In this document: positions 11,929-21,829 of the stretch, one piece after another
Layout: each line of letters opens with the position of its first letter
Numbering within the stretch: the first letter of the stretch is position 1
Assembly (NCBI GenBank): GCA_009809945.1
Contig: WTPW01002478.1
Location: 17,701 to 81,700, forward strand
Direction of reading: 5' to 3'
DNA: 64,000 nucleotides
From: Gigaspora margarita
Lineage: Eukaryota > Glomeromycota > Glomeromycetes > Diversisporales > Gigasporaceae
Made by a program: the position numbers and the translations under genes
The notes under the pieces: generated by a model
The model's input: only the letters and a program-made list of their open reading frames with translations
What the model was told of the DNA's origin: nothing
Databases searched by the model: none

Positions 11929-13083
11929 TAGTGATGGGCAAATCCCGATTTTTTTAAAAATCCCGCGCGGGATGCGGGATCCCGCGCGGGATTCGCGGGA
12001 TCGAGTAGAATCTCTGGATTTTTCACGATTAATAAATATATATATATATATATGTATATATGATCACGAGGAATGTAATTTCTCGTTAAAATAATACGAC
12101 AGGGCGAAACCTGAGTTGTGAAATAGTGAAACCTGCTATGATCATCACGTGAGGGTGAAATCCGCTTCTATATAATAAAAAAACATAATAAACCGCGGAT
12201 TTCACCCTAACCCGATCTACAAAGCGGATTTCACTATTTCGCAACTCAGGTTTCACCCTGTTCTAAAATAATAATCATTTCTTATAAATCTTACAGCATT
12301 GATTACAAATAAAAATGCTTATATAGACTTACCTACTTTTAAAACTTTTGAATCTTATATCATCAATTCAGATTTGCCTTAATTTTATCAATTTTTTTTA
12401 AAATATTATTATCTAAATACATATTTAAAATATAATGGTAACAAAGCGATCAAATCATAAGCGTATAAAAATTTATAAGTAATCAGGTGTATTATCAGGT
12501 ATAAATGTACTAAAATTTATAGTGATCAAGTACTGTACATACATACAAAAATTTATAACTAGGTTATACACACACAAAAATCCATAAACGACTCATAAGA
12601 AATTCATAATCGAGCTTATCATTTTTAATCAAATAGTCAATAATCATCTAAATCACATAAATGATTGGCTCGAATTTATTTAACCTTATCACTCATATGA
12701 AATAATCACTGAAATTGGAGATTTTCGCCCATATGGTACACAATATTCTTGGTGTATTATTTTATGCAAGAAATTAAAAGTCTAGATTCCTACTTTATTA
12801 ATAATGGGAATTTAAAAAATTTATTTCAACGTACAGTTTGCGCATTATCTCTGTACATACGTATATATGTGGAACGAGAAATAAATAAAAAGTTAATGCG
12901 TTCATAATATTTTTATGTAAGTACATCAAATACTAATTAGGAATTGGCCCACATGTTAAAGCAGGCCAGATGTTTTGCTAATTCGGGCCAGGTGATATGC
13001 TAACGCAGGCCAGATAATTTTATATTAAAAATCCCGCGCGGGAGTTTTTAAACCCGCGCATCCCGCGCGGGATCCCATCACTA
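11929..13083. mobile_element. hAT element with 8-bp TSD, nested
   Basis: Inverted ends TAGTGATGGG and CCCATCACTA with an exact 8-bp duplication TTAAAACC on both sides (11921-11928, 13084-13091). Subterminal regions are full of the palindrome ATCCCGCGCGGGAT. No transposase ORF, so non-autonomous. It sits inside the 11429-14028 element. Confidence 0.95.
12100..12260. mobile_element. 161-bp foldback MITE nested in the hAT element
   Basis: Terminal inverted repeats of about 32 bp: CAGGGCGAAACCTGAGTTG at the left, CAACTCAGGTTTCACCCTG at the right, with a second inverted pair GTGAAATCCGC/GCGGATTTCAC inside. Target duplication not evident. Confidence 0.85.
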
Positions 13084-13129
13084 TTAAAACCTCAGTACAA
13101 ATTAAAGATATTGAGGGTATGAAATTGAC

Positions 13130-13390
13130 AGGAATTTTACAGGAGGGTCCCCAAAATTCCGGGTTGGATGAGTCGGATTTAGGTCGCCGTTTAGCCCAAC
13201 TTGTTAGCGGATTCTATAGCAAAATTATCAGCTGGGCATTTTTTACTTAATGATTTGGATATGATTTATTAGTAAAATTTTTTATGATCTTGGGCATAAT
13301 TGGTCAATTCCGGTCCAGCCAACCATAATTCCGATGCACTCCGAAATATTCCGACACGGAATTTTGGGGACGCCCCTGTATGAGTTAATT
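13130..13390. mobile_element. MITE family 'TACAGG', copy 2
   Basis: Inverted ends TTTTACAGGAGGGTCCCCA and GGGGACGCCCCTGTA with ACTCCGA / GTCGGAT subterminal motifs. About 250 bp, homologous to 14065-14333 along its whole length. TA at both edges may be the target duplication. Confidence 0.8.
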
Positions 13391-13839
13391 GACAGGGCAT
13401 AGGATCGATTTCCGTTCACGTGATTGTCCGATGCAATAGTCGTTAAATAAAAAAAATTAATTTATGCTAGGGTTTGGGTTTGGGTAAAGGATAGAAAGAG
13501 TTATAGTATAGCAAAAATGCACTAAGAAAATTTTTTATTAGGAACATAAAAGCGATTAGCTAAATTTTATGATAAACAGTTCTTTGCGAAGCGAACGTTT
13601 GTTTTGATTTTCTTTACGTTACACTTGATCCTGATTTTAATTGGCCAGCTTATGTCGGAAAATCACATGAACGGAAAATCGATACTATGCCTTGTCGTTG
13701 TATGGTTTTAGTTTACGAAGGAAATAGCGGATGTTCATAGCATTAGTAATATTTTTGATGGGTCAAAAAATCATATGTTAGGACGATCCTTGCTGTTTGC
13801 TAGGCAATAAAAAATCATCTGCTTAGATTCAATGTAAAG

Positions 13840-14012
13840 TGCGTCAGAGTTTCGTCAAGCGTCAGAGGTTTCGTCAAGCGTCAGGGGTTTCGTCAAGCGT
13901 CAGGGTTTCGTCAAGCGTCAGGGGTTTCATCAAGCGTCAGTGGTTTCGTCAATCGTCAGGGGTTTCGTCAGACGAAACCAGACGAAACCCATGCGTCATC
14001 GCAAAAATCATT
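13840..14012 (+). repeat. Subterminal ~18-bp tandem array of the 11429 element
   Basis: Eight or so copies of GTTTCGTCAAGCGTCAGGG, rich in CpG. Open reading frames of 68 codons arise here in two frames purely from the repeat. Confidence 0.85.
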
Positions 14013-14064
14013 GCGTCAGGCATCATTACCCCGGTGTCGTCATAATGTTTATACTTACTATCTA

Positions 14065-14333
14065 TTTTAAGATTTTTACAGGGCTGTCCCCAAATTTCCG
14101 GGTCGGATGCGTCGGATCTAGGTCGGCGTTTAGCCCTACTTGTTAGCAGGTTCTATAGCAAAATTATCAGCTGGGCATTTTTTACTTAATGAATGGATAT
14201 GATTTATTAGTAAAATTTTTTATGATCTTGGGGCAAAATTGATCAATTCCGATCCAGCAGACCATGATTCCGATGCACTCCGACGTATCTCGACCCGGAA
14301 TTTTGGGGACTCCCCTGTTTGAGTTCTAATTTA
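14065..14333. mobile_element. MITE family 'TACAGG', copy 3, inside array A
   Basis: Ends TTTTTACAGGGCTGTCCCCA and GGGGACTCCCCTGTTTGAG. It is missing at the matching point of copy B (57566), so it inserted next to a predicted 3' splice site of the array. Confidence 0.85.
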
Positions 14334-15151
14334 ATGATATAAATATTTTTAAACATAATTTGTGAACATGAATTGCAGATTTTAATGCACTGACTGGTAA
14401 ATAATCTTTATACTCATTCTCTGAATAAAATAAGTTGAAATATTCACTTACTGGCAAATAAGTATTTGAAAATATATATATTAATAAACAGTGTTCAACT
14501 CACTTACTGAATAAAATAACGTAATGGCAAATAATCATTTATGAACACGAATTATGAACTTTAATTACATAGATTAATAAACGGCCATAATACTCACGAG
14601 CTGAACAAAATGATTCGCATATAATAATAATAAATAAGTACTCGCAAACATGAGTCGTGTAAGCTAATGGATTAATTTGCGCTCATCGACTAAATTAATG
14701 CGAACGAAATGATCTGAAGAGTAAATAATTATTTATAAAATAATTTGTTAAAATGAATTTCAAAATTTAATTATACACATTTATTGTACTCACTTGCTAA
14801 ATAAGTGATGTGAAGGATATTATGTGATTGCAAATAAGCATTCTTTAACATGAACTGTGAACAAGAGTTGCTACTTTTAATTACGCAGATTAAATAATAC
14901 CTTCCATTAAATTAATGATGATAAAATTATTTGATGGGTATTAATAATGGTAATACGTAGATGATATAACATGAATTATGACCTTCATACGCACGGACTA
15001 AATTATGAAAGTTAGTTGATTTTAGTACATATGTAGATTAATAGCCAGTTATTTAAATGTCGCATGAATTATATATCATGTATCACAAGTTGATTAATTC
15101 GCATAATGATACATTATGACTATAATACACGTGACAATTATTCATCTAATA

Positions 15152-15303
15152 CCCTGCCTTACTATTTGTTGTTCATGCCTACCTTCATTATAATTTCCCA
15201 CGAGAACATATCATGACCGGGAATCTTCCATGGGAAGATTCCCGGTCACAAATAATCACGTGAAAATTAGAATGAAGGTAGGCATGAACAACGTAAGTCA
15301 GGG
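15152..15303. mobile_element. Foldback MITE, TA target duplication
   Basis: 152 bp, almost a complete palindrome centred at CCATGG (15229). Ends CCCTGCCTTACTATTTG and TACGTAAGTCAGGG-type sequences with the shared inner motif TTCATGCCTACCTTCAT. TA flanks at 15150-15151 and 15304-15305. Absent from copy B. Confidence 0.9.
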
Positions 15304-15315
15304 TATTACTCATGA

Positions 15316-15443
15316 ATTTCCTGTGAGCTTAAAAATTACAGCAGAGATTCCCGATGATCATATGATGCAGATGACCCTTCGGGCCATCTGTATCCTATGA
15401 TCATCGGGAATCTCTGCTGTAATTTTTAAACTCCCAGGAAATT
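15316..15443. mobile_element. Foldback MITE with TTCG loop
   Basis: Arms of about 60 bp (AATTACAGCAGAGATTCCCG and its complement) around CCCTTCGGG. Absent from copy B. The structure recalls the 281-414 hairpin. It abuts the previous MITE, so two foldback elements landed in the same unit. Confidence 0.9.
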
Positions 15444-15567
15444 AATAATACAAATCTCATCCAATAAATTTCTTAAACTTACTCCCTGGTAATTGAATTG
15501 AATTAAATTGAATTGAGTAACATTTTCAATTTAAATAAAAAAAATTTATGCAAATTAATTAATCTAT

Positions 15568-15939
15568 TTGCTAATCCACCCATCATATTTATCTTTATTC
15601 TTTTCTACTCCAATTCCATAATAATAACAATCGGCAGTTCTGTGTATTCCATTAGATTACCCATTTCAGCAGACTCTTTGTAATAAATAAATGCTAATCG
15701 CTTATCCATTTTAACTCCGATTCCTAAAAAATAACAATGGCCAACTTGATACATTCCGTTAGGATTATTCATATCGGCAGATTTTTGATAATGAGAAACG
15801 CCTTATATTCATCCTTTTCAACATCAATTCCAGATTCATAACAATGACCAAGCAAGAATATTTCATCCGAATTTCCTGACACTACAGAATCAGTGAAACT
15901 TAATTGAGTAAAAGCACTTGTCAAGTCTCCAGCCAACAT
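15568..15939 (-). pseudogene. Sel1-repeat exon, copy A, frameshifted
   Basis: Homologue of the open exon at 58495-58868. It begins ATG (15937-15939) and keeps Sel1-like segments (GIGVxKD, YYKKSAE). One-base deletions near 15653 (GATTACCC versus GAATTACCC) and near 15805 (GAGAAACG versus GAGAAAACG) break the frame. The 5' splice site that ends the exon in copy B (GTAAGT) is ATAGAT here. A dead copy. Confidence 0.9.
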
Positions 15940-16019
15940 TGTGAATAAAATGGGAAAACAAGAGTTACAGAAACATTTGCTTATAAATTATTGCGCTATT
16001 TGTGGCACAAAGAAAATAC

Positions 16020-16330
16020 CAAACTTCTAGGGAGTATCACAAATAAATGCTTTGCTTATCGAAAAAAATTATATGGCCAACTTGATTGTCCAGAAGTAAT
16101 ACAAAAATTACTTTATTGATCATCGAATAAAAAATTAACGTATCGGTCAGATGATATGTCCACAAACCGCTATATGAAAGTATCAAATTACACACTTTAT
16201 TTTGGGCTATGCCAGCGATTATTTTAGGGCGGTGATTTTTTTATTGAAGCAATTATGGTGAAATTGTGAATAAATTTCGCCAACAGCTCTAATTCTATTG
16301 CTTTGTATGTTCTTTGTGTCGCTACATTGT
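16020..16330 (+). repeat. Direct repeat, right partner of 5700-6010
   Basis: Same-orientation homologue of 5700-6010 lying immediately outside segmental copy A. No equivalent was seen beside copy B. Confidence 0.8.
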
Positions 16331-16341
16331 TTGCATATTTC

Positions 16342-16617
16342 TCAGCCTTCAATCAGTTCCCTATTCCAGACTGCATGATTTCTTTTCGAGCACATGATCA
16401 CTCTGCGCATTGAAACTTCATAGGCAGTAGGCACAAAGATGTTTTTACCTTCTGTTCGAGAGGGTGATCTTTTGTAATATTCACAAAATTGGCAGTAACT
16501 TGCAGCGCAAATAAATCTGCCCCCATAGGTGCCACAGTTGGAAAATGGTAGGCAATGTGTTTCACCACTATTGTGGTCTAGTATTTGGTTTATATGACTG
16601 AGAAAGATAAGAGTCAA
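16342..16617 (-). CDS. Hypothetical cysteine-containing ORF or exon
   Basis: 91 codons from ATG to stop, ordinary CpG content, lying at the edge where the CpG-poor block begins. The product has a cysteine cluster in its middle (CGTYGGRFICAASYCQFC) followed by a basic stretch and no signal peptide or membrane segment. I do not recognise it. A GTAAAA just after GAAG inside the frame could be a splice donor, so it may be a fragment of a larger spliced gene or a chance frame. No homologous copy elsewhere in the window. Confidence 0.3.
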   Translation of the reverse strand: MTLIFLSHINQILDHNSGETHCLPFSNCGTYGGRFICAASYCQFCEYYKRSPSRTEGKNIFVPTAYEVSMRRVIMCSKRNHAVWNRELIEG

Positions 16618-17388
16618 ACTTCTTTACAAAAAAACGCCAATTTTGATTTGCTAAAAATAAGCCACTTAATATCGCTGATAATGCACTATTAAATACAAAA
16701 TTTTTGCCAAAATGGTGTTTTTTTGTGTTTTTTTATTATAATTTAAATTATAATATAATTTCCAATTATTGTAATAATAAAATTCTAATATTGGCAATAT
16801 GGTTGCAACAATTTAATAAAAATAAAAGTCTAAAAATTACCAATATTTAACTAAAATATTAGGTAGTTAATAGTGCTGATAATGAAGTAATTTTGTATAA
16901 ATTTTTAAATAACTAATTTAGTGCCAATAATGTTCTTTTTATTGCTTATATTTGGCCAATTATTGCGAATTTGAAAATTCCAAAAATTTGTAAAGTTGTT
17001 TTCTAGTCTTGATTCATTGTTCCTGTTTTTTTTCTTGATTGAACCATTATTTTTCTAAAGGGTCTAAGTTTGAAATTATCACTAGTTCATTTGTTTTATA
17101 ATGTGAATAGTAAGTTTTAATCTATGAGTAGATAATATATAGTTGAAACTATTTTAAACTTAATGGATCAAGAAGAATAGAGATTGTAAAGAATTATCAA
17201 AAGTGATTTTAGCAATCTCTTAACATATTTTTCATATTTTAGCTGCTTCATTATCCAAAATTTATTGACTAAGATGTGATATGAGGCCTTCAATGATTAT
17301 GCATAGAGATAATATTGCTACATAAAAAGATTTAATAATTTCAATTATTTTCAAATCATTAGATTCTAAATAATTTTATTTTATTAGG

Positions 17389-18177
17389 TGTGGTGACATA
17401 GTGTAGTTGGATGCTTGATTCCCAAGCATTTGTAAAAAAGTTATAGATTTTGAATCCTACTGAAGTCATTTTTAGAAAATATGTTACAGTAATCTGAACT
17501 CTGTGGCTGGATCTTTGGATCTGCAATGTGGGTCACACTAACTCGCATTGAGAGCTTTTGAAACATGGCACATAGATTCTGGGGTCCATATTAGGATAAT
17601 GCAAGACCCAAATAAAGAGGTAGTCAGACTTTTATAGTACTTGAATAGAAATTGGAAAGCTGACCAGAAGCAGACTAAATAGAAGCAGACTTATAACAAA
17701 AAGGATTTATATCAAACCTACCAACTGGACCACTAGAGTTGCAACAGAGAAAAAGAATGTGTAGTTCAAAAGCATGTACTAGAAAAGGAGATCTTAGGCA
17801 TTAAGCCAAGCAGACCAATGCTTCTAGGTCCAAGAATTGAAAGTAGAAATGAAACTAGAGATAAGAAAAGCAACCAGAAATAGGCTAGAAGAGGAATAGG
17901 AATAGTACTAGGATCAGATAAACTTCACAAGAGCAGAAATAGATATTAGTAAGAGGCTAGGGTAACTCTGTCTTGCAAGTGTTGGTCACAGCTATAGCAA
18001 TAATTACTAAAAGTGTAGATGATACCTGTGTGGGAAAGAAAAATGAACTACTAAGTTTTCACAAAAATACACTAGTTCTAAGAGTACAAAAAAAATCTAG
18101 GACTGTGTTTCAGTAATACAAGTTAAACTAGCAGAAGGCACTGATTAGTAGGTTTAAATAGGCAATGTCAGCATGTA
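17389..18177 (+). mobile_element. tRNA-derived SINE-like retroposon (plus strand)
   Basis: Head GTGGTGACATAGTGTAGTTG matches the heads of the minus-strand copies at 35292 and 38328. TAGTGTAGTTGG resembles a pol III A box, and GATTTTGAATCC, about 50 bp on, a decayed B box (GGTTCRAATCC). Body motifs (GAAGCAGACT, AGGTTTAAATAGRCAATG) are shared with the 34256-35292 copy. The 3' end is interrupted by the hAT element at 18178. Confidence 0.7.
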
Positions 18178-18830
18178 GTAGTGTTACAAGCAAATTAAAT
18201 TTTTATGGCTAGGATAAGCTGTTAAATTTTTAATGGCTTAGCAGCTTAGCCAATAGTATAGTGCTGATCCAAAAATAGAACTATATAATTCATATTAAAA
18301 GTTGGTTTAACAACCAAAATTTATAATGAAAGTTTTCTTTAACATAAAGGCACCCAATAAAGATCAATTAATAGTTCACTGACTAATGAAACTATTAGCT
18401 AACTACAGTCTACTTCTGCTATAGTCACACTGTCTGGCAGAAACTTGACGTGACTATAGCAAGAGAACATAATAATAGTCACATAATGTGATTATAATGA
18501 GAGTTTATTTCATATTACTGCAAATGATTGGTATATAGTCTCAAGAAAATGTGACTATTTTGGATGTGACTATTGCAGGAGTAAACTGTAATTTGCTGAT
18601 TGATTGACTTAGACTATGATATATTGCAATAAAACTGAAATTAATACATGTTTCTAAGTTGAGAAGATCTTGTATAATTAAAGAAATCCTATATTAGTTA
18701 CACTATAAAATTTAGGAATTGGCATTATTAGCCATTATTAGCTGGCTAGGCAAACTATCAACTGGCTAAGCAGCTAAGCTGCTGGCTAAGCAAAGCAGCT
18801 AGCTTAATTGGCTTGGAACACTAGTATATG
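18178..18830. mobile_element. Non-autonomous hAT element
   Basis: Ends TAGTGTTACAAGC and GCTTGGAACACTA are inverted repeats with one mismatch, hAT-like. Flanks GCATGTAG and GTATATGA could be an 8-bp duplication altered only by transitions, as expected in this CpG/methylation-decayed block. Subterminal GGCT/AGCC motifs. Contains a TA-MITE at 18406-18588. Confidence 0.75.
18406..18588. mobile_element. Tc1/mariner-like MITE, TA target duplication
   Basis: 183 bp; ends CAGTCTACTTCTGCTATAGT and ACTATTGCAGGAGTAAACTG; TA at 18404-18405 and 18589-18590. GTGACTAT motifs in both orientations. Same broad family as 25645-26383. Confidence 0.9.
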
Positions 18831-18984
18831 AGTTGTAAATTAGCATTTGAATCCAGAAATCTGGTTACCCATTTTACTAAACCTATACTAAAAAAAACCA
18901 AATTTAGATAACTATTAGTTTTATTTGGCAGATAACCAAATAAATCCTACAAATGTCTAGATAATCTTATAGCTAACTATTTAA

Positions 18985-20453
18985 TCCAGACCAAGTAATT
19001 AAAATGGCTGTTGGCTAATAATTGCCTGCTCAGCTAAAAAAATGGCCAAAATTAATTAGCAATTGGAATTAGCAAATAAAAATATTGGTCTAATGGCTGA
19101 TTTGGCCATAGCCAATTGGCCAAATCAACCAAAGATTAGACACATTTAGAAATATGTACAGATATACATATGGTATAATATATTTTGATTAGTTTTATGT
19201 AAAAAGGTAACTAACACAATTAGAGTTTTTAGATTCTTATGCTATATATATATATATGTATGTACATATGTATATTGTAAAGTGCGAAATAATGGGTTAT
19301 AACCAACTAACTCCAAATATAATATCTGAACTAATAAGGGAATATGAAGGCCAACTTCAAAATTGGTAGGTGTTGATTGAGGTATAGTGTAACTTGGTTT
19401 GAGTTGTCTAAACTTGAGTCTTGTATAGATAGCATTGGGTTTGACTAAATTTCCTTTTACTCCTAGTGAAAGTTTACTTAATTTATGTTATAATTTTTTA
19501 GCACTAATAATCTAATTTATTTTTTTTTAGGGTACTTCACTTATTTCAGGTCAAGTATCATGAGACTTTAATAATTTTCAATTAATTGATATAATCATAA
19601 AACAATAGTACCAATATTTTATCAAAAGTTTGATTTTTATTTGATATAAAAGGAGTCTTAATACAAATAGTAACTTTTTTTCTCTATTTTTCTCAATTGA
19701 TAATATGGGTATATTGAATCATAAGGACAAGAAATGATGAAGATAACTTTTGCTATGAATAATTTATCCTTGTATAATTAACAATTAATAGAAATAACTA
19801 TCTGGAGAACTTACTTCTATTAAATATTTTTCAAAATCAAAGAACTAAGTTATTTTTATTGAGCAAAAGAATAGATTTTTTTGATCTCTGCTGCATACAT
19901 AAGGGCTGTGTTCTTTTATATGACTTTTTACTATGTTCTTTTTATATAAGTACTATTCTAACTATACTTTTTTTTTAAGAGTAAACTATACTTTGTGAAT
20001 TTGTATGAATCAAATTCATTCAAAATTGAACAAATTTGATTATACTCCTTTGCACAAAATTGAATGATCAGAATTGAACAATTTAAAAAGGCTTATTTAT
20101 TCGAATTTGAATTAATATGACATATAAGTTCTATTCTTAGTAAAATAACTCTTCGATTTATTTCTTTCCTATACTAACTTTGCTAAAAATATAAACATTT
20201 AATTGATATTAGAGATAATTATTATGTAATGCCATATGACAATAAAGTAAAAATAATAATAATATACTAGTACTCAAATATAATATATAAGAATCCAATT
20301 ATTATTAACTATAGGTTCTACTAGTCATGGTACTCAAGTTACTATCTTATATTATTGGCCAAATCAACCAATAAATTTTTTTGCCCATTTTGACCAATAG
20401 CTGTAACCATTGGCCATGGCCATTGGCCAGCCAAGTGGCCAAGTAACAACACT
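18985..20453. mobile_element. Probable hAT-type element rich in TTGGCCAA motifs
   Basis: Both 19010-19135 and 20355-20453 are crowded with TTGGCCAA and GGCCATTGGCC motifs, partly inverted (TTGGCCAAATCAACCAA occurs in each). The right edge GGCCAAGTAACAACACTG looks like a hAT terminus, but I cannot find its matching left terminus. Boundaries are therefore uncertain. No ORF. Confidence 0.45.
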
Positions 20454-21829
20454 GATTTAATCTTATAGAACTATTTAACTTTACAGATATCTGAATAACT
20501 GAATAATTAGTAGATATTACAAGTTCACATATATACAGTTTGTTGAACATGCATATTTAAAGTGTATTTATTGTTACAGATCATAATAAAATCGAGTTAA
20601 AATAGAATGTATGTTTCTATTTAACATTTTAAAACCTATTTATACTTATTTAATATAAATTCTACTCTAAAACTAACCTTGAACATTAACTTCTAATATT
20701 AAAAAATGCTCCAAAAAACTTATTTTTGATAATTTTATACAATATATATTTTATTTTAATCTGATTTCATTTTAATCCAATTTCATTTTAATAAATATTC
20801 ATTTTTTAATCAGTTATATTGTGGCAGATTAAAATAAAATCAAATTAATATAAAATATGTATAGTATAAAAAAATACCAAAAAAATAAAAATAGGATGTG
20901 TGCATTTTTTAAGTTTAGGGATTAAGGTTAGAGTGTAGTTTTAAAGTAAAGTTTATATTAAGCAAGTATATATGTGTTTTTGAGAGTTAAATAAAAATCC
21001 TTTATTTTAATCTAATTTCATTATGATCTGCAACAATAAATAAAATTTGCTTTTATCATTAATTTAATAAAATTTATTTATACTAATAAACCAATTTAAA
21101 TAATATTTGTTCATAAAAAGTTTCAATATAAGATATATGATTATAAAATTTGTATTTTTTAAAATTAATTAAAAGAGATACTTTATTTTAAATATATATG
21201 AATTAGATTGTATTTTTTTTGGCTGAAATTGTTTTGTAACAAACCTATTGGTTTAAATAATAGTCTTAATGATAGTGTTAGTTAGGTCTAGTCTATAGTT
21301 AAAATGTATAAATAGTCTTTTATTAACTAGACCAAACTAGACTGGACTATAATATACCAAATTCTGTAATTTTAATTTACCAATTTGATAATATAGGTTT
21401 TAGAATTTAAAAAGAACTGCATTTCTAAATAATAAAAGTATAAAAAAACCTTATTTGTTTTTTTTAATTTTAAATAAAAATAAATACATAATCATTTTAA
21501 TTAAAATTAAATTCTTGTATTTTTAATTCTGGAACTCTTAATGGAAGCCTTTGTAAATTAATATTCAAGATATAAGGCTGAATCAGGAACATTAAAAGTT
21601 TTATTAACAATATTATAATAAACTATTTAATATATGAATTTTTTACTCTATCTATATTCATACTGAAACTAGTATTACATTTTCTGTAGCATTTAACTGA
21701 ATGGCTTACAATATTCAATTAATTTTAGCAAATTATTTTTATTCTATAATTGCAGTTAGATTTTCTAACTTAGCTGCTTTTATAAAATATTCAAACCCTT
21801 CTTTTTATCTTTCTTAATACTGATATTAT

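Larger units (their letters stand above)
11429..14028. mobile_element. hAT-like element, second TAATGATGCC family member
   Basis: 2,600 bp with inverted ends TAATGATGCC and GGCATCATTA, flanked by CCCCGGT on both sides (11422-11428, 14029-14035). The empty site is visible in copy B near 57535 (ATATCCCCATGTC). Subterminal arrays of a TTTCGTCAAGCGTCAGG-type motif sit at 13840-14012, with a weaker inverted partner at 11440-11600. Its interior hosts a 1,155-bp hAT element (11929-13083), which itself hosts a 161-bp MITE, and another MITE at 13130-13390. No transposase. Confidence 0.85.
14037..15490 (-). repeat. Microexon/intron-like tandem array A, Sel1-proximal part
   Basis: Continuation of the array beyond the inserted elements. 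Minus-strand triplets between AG and the donor: GGA at 15483-15485 (donor GTAAGT), TCC near 14995, CAA near 14790, TCG near 14683 (donor decayed to ATGAGC), CTC near 14593, TAA near 14498, AGA near 14413 (donor decayed to ATGAGT), ATA near 14061 (GTAAGT). The donor of the preceding Sel1 exon is mutated to ATAGAT. This copy has more broken splice signals than copy B. Confidence 0.75.
7340..15998 (-). other. Segmental duplication copy A (Sel1 + intron array + kinase)
   Basis: Collinear with 54075-58925 in the same orientation. It begins at the shared TAACTAGATAATATAAAATATA sequence and ends at GAGTTACAGAAACATTTG-TTATAAA. Copy A is almost twice as long because of insertions absent from B: 7666-7799, 10530-11406, 11429-14028, 14065-14333, 15152-15303 and 15316-15443. 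Copy B therefore supplies the empty sites that fix these element boundaries. Confidence 0.9.

Noticed and set aside
17389-17470. tRNA gene
   Set aside because: The A and B boxes are present in degraded form, but there is no cloverleaf or anticodon stem and the sequence continues as a repeated body; it is a SINE head.
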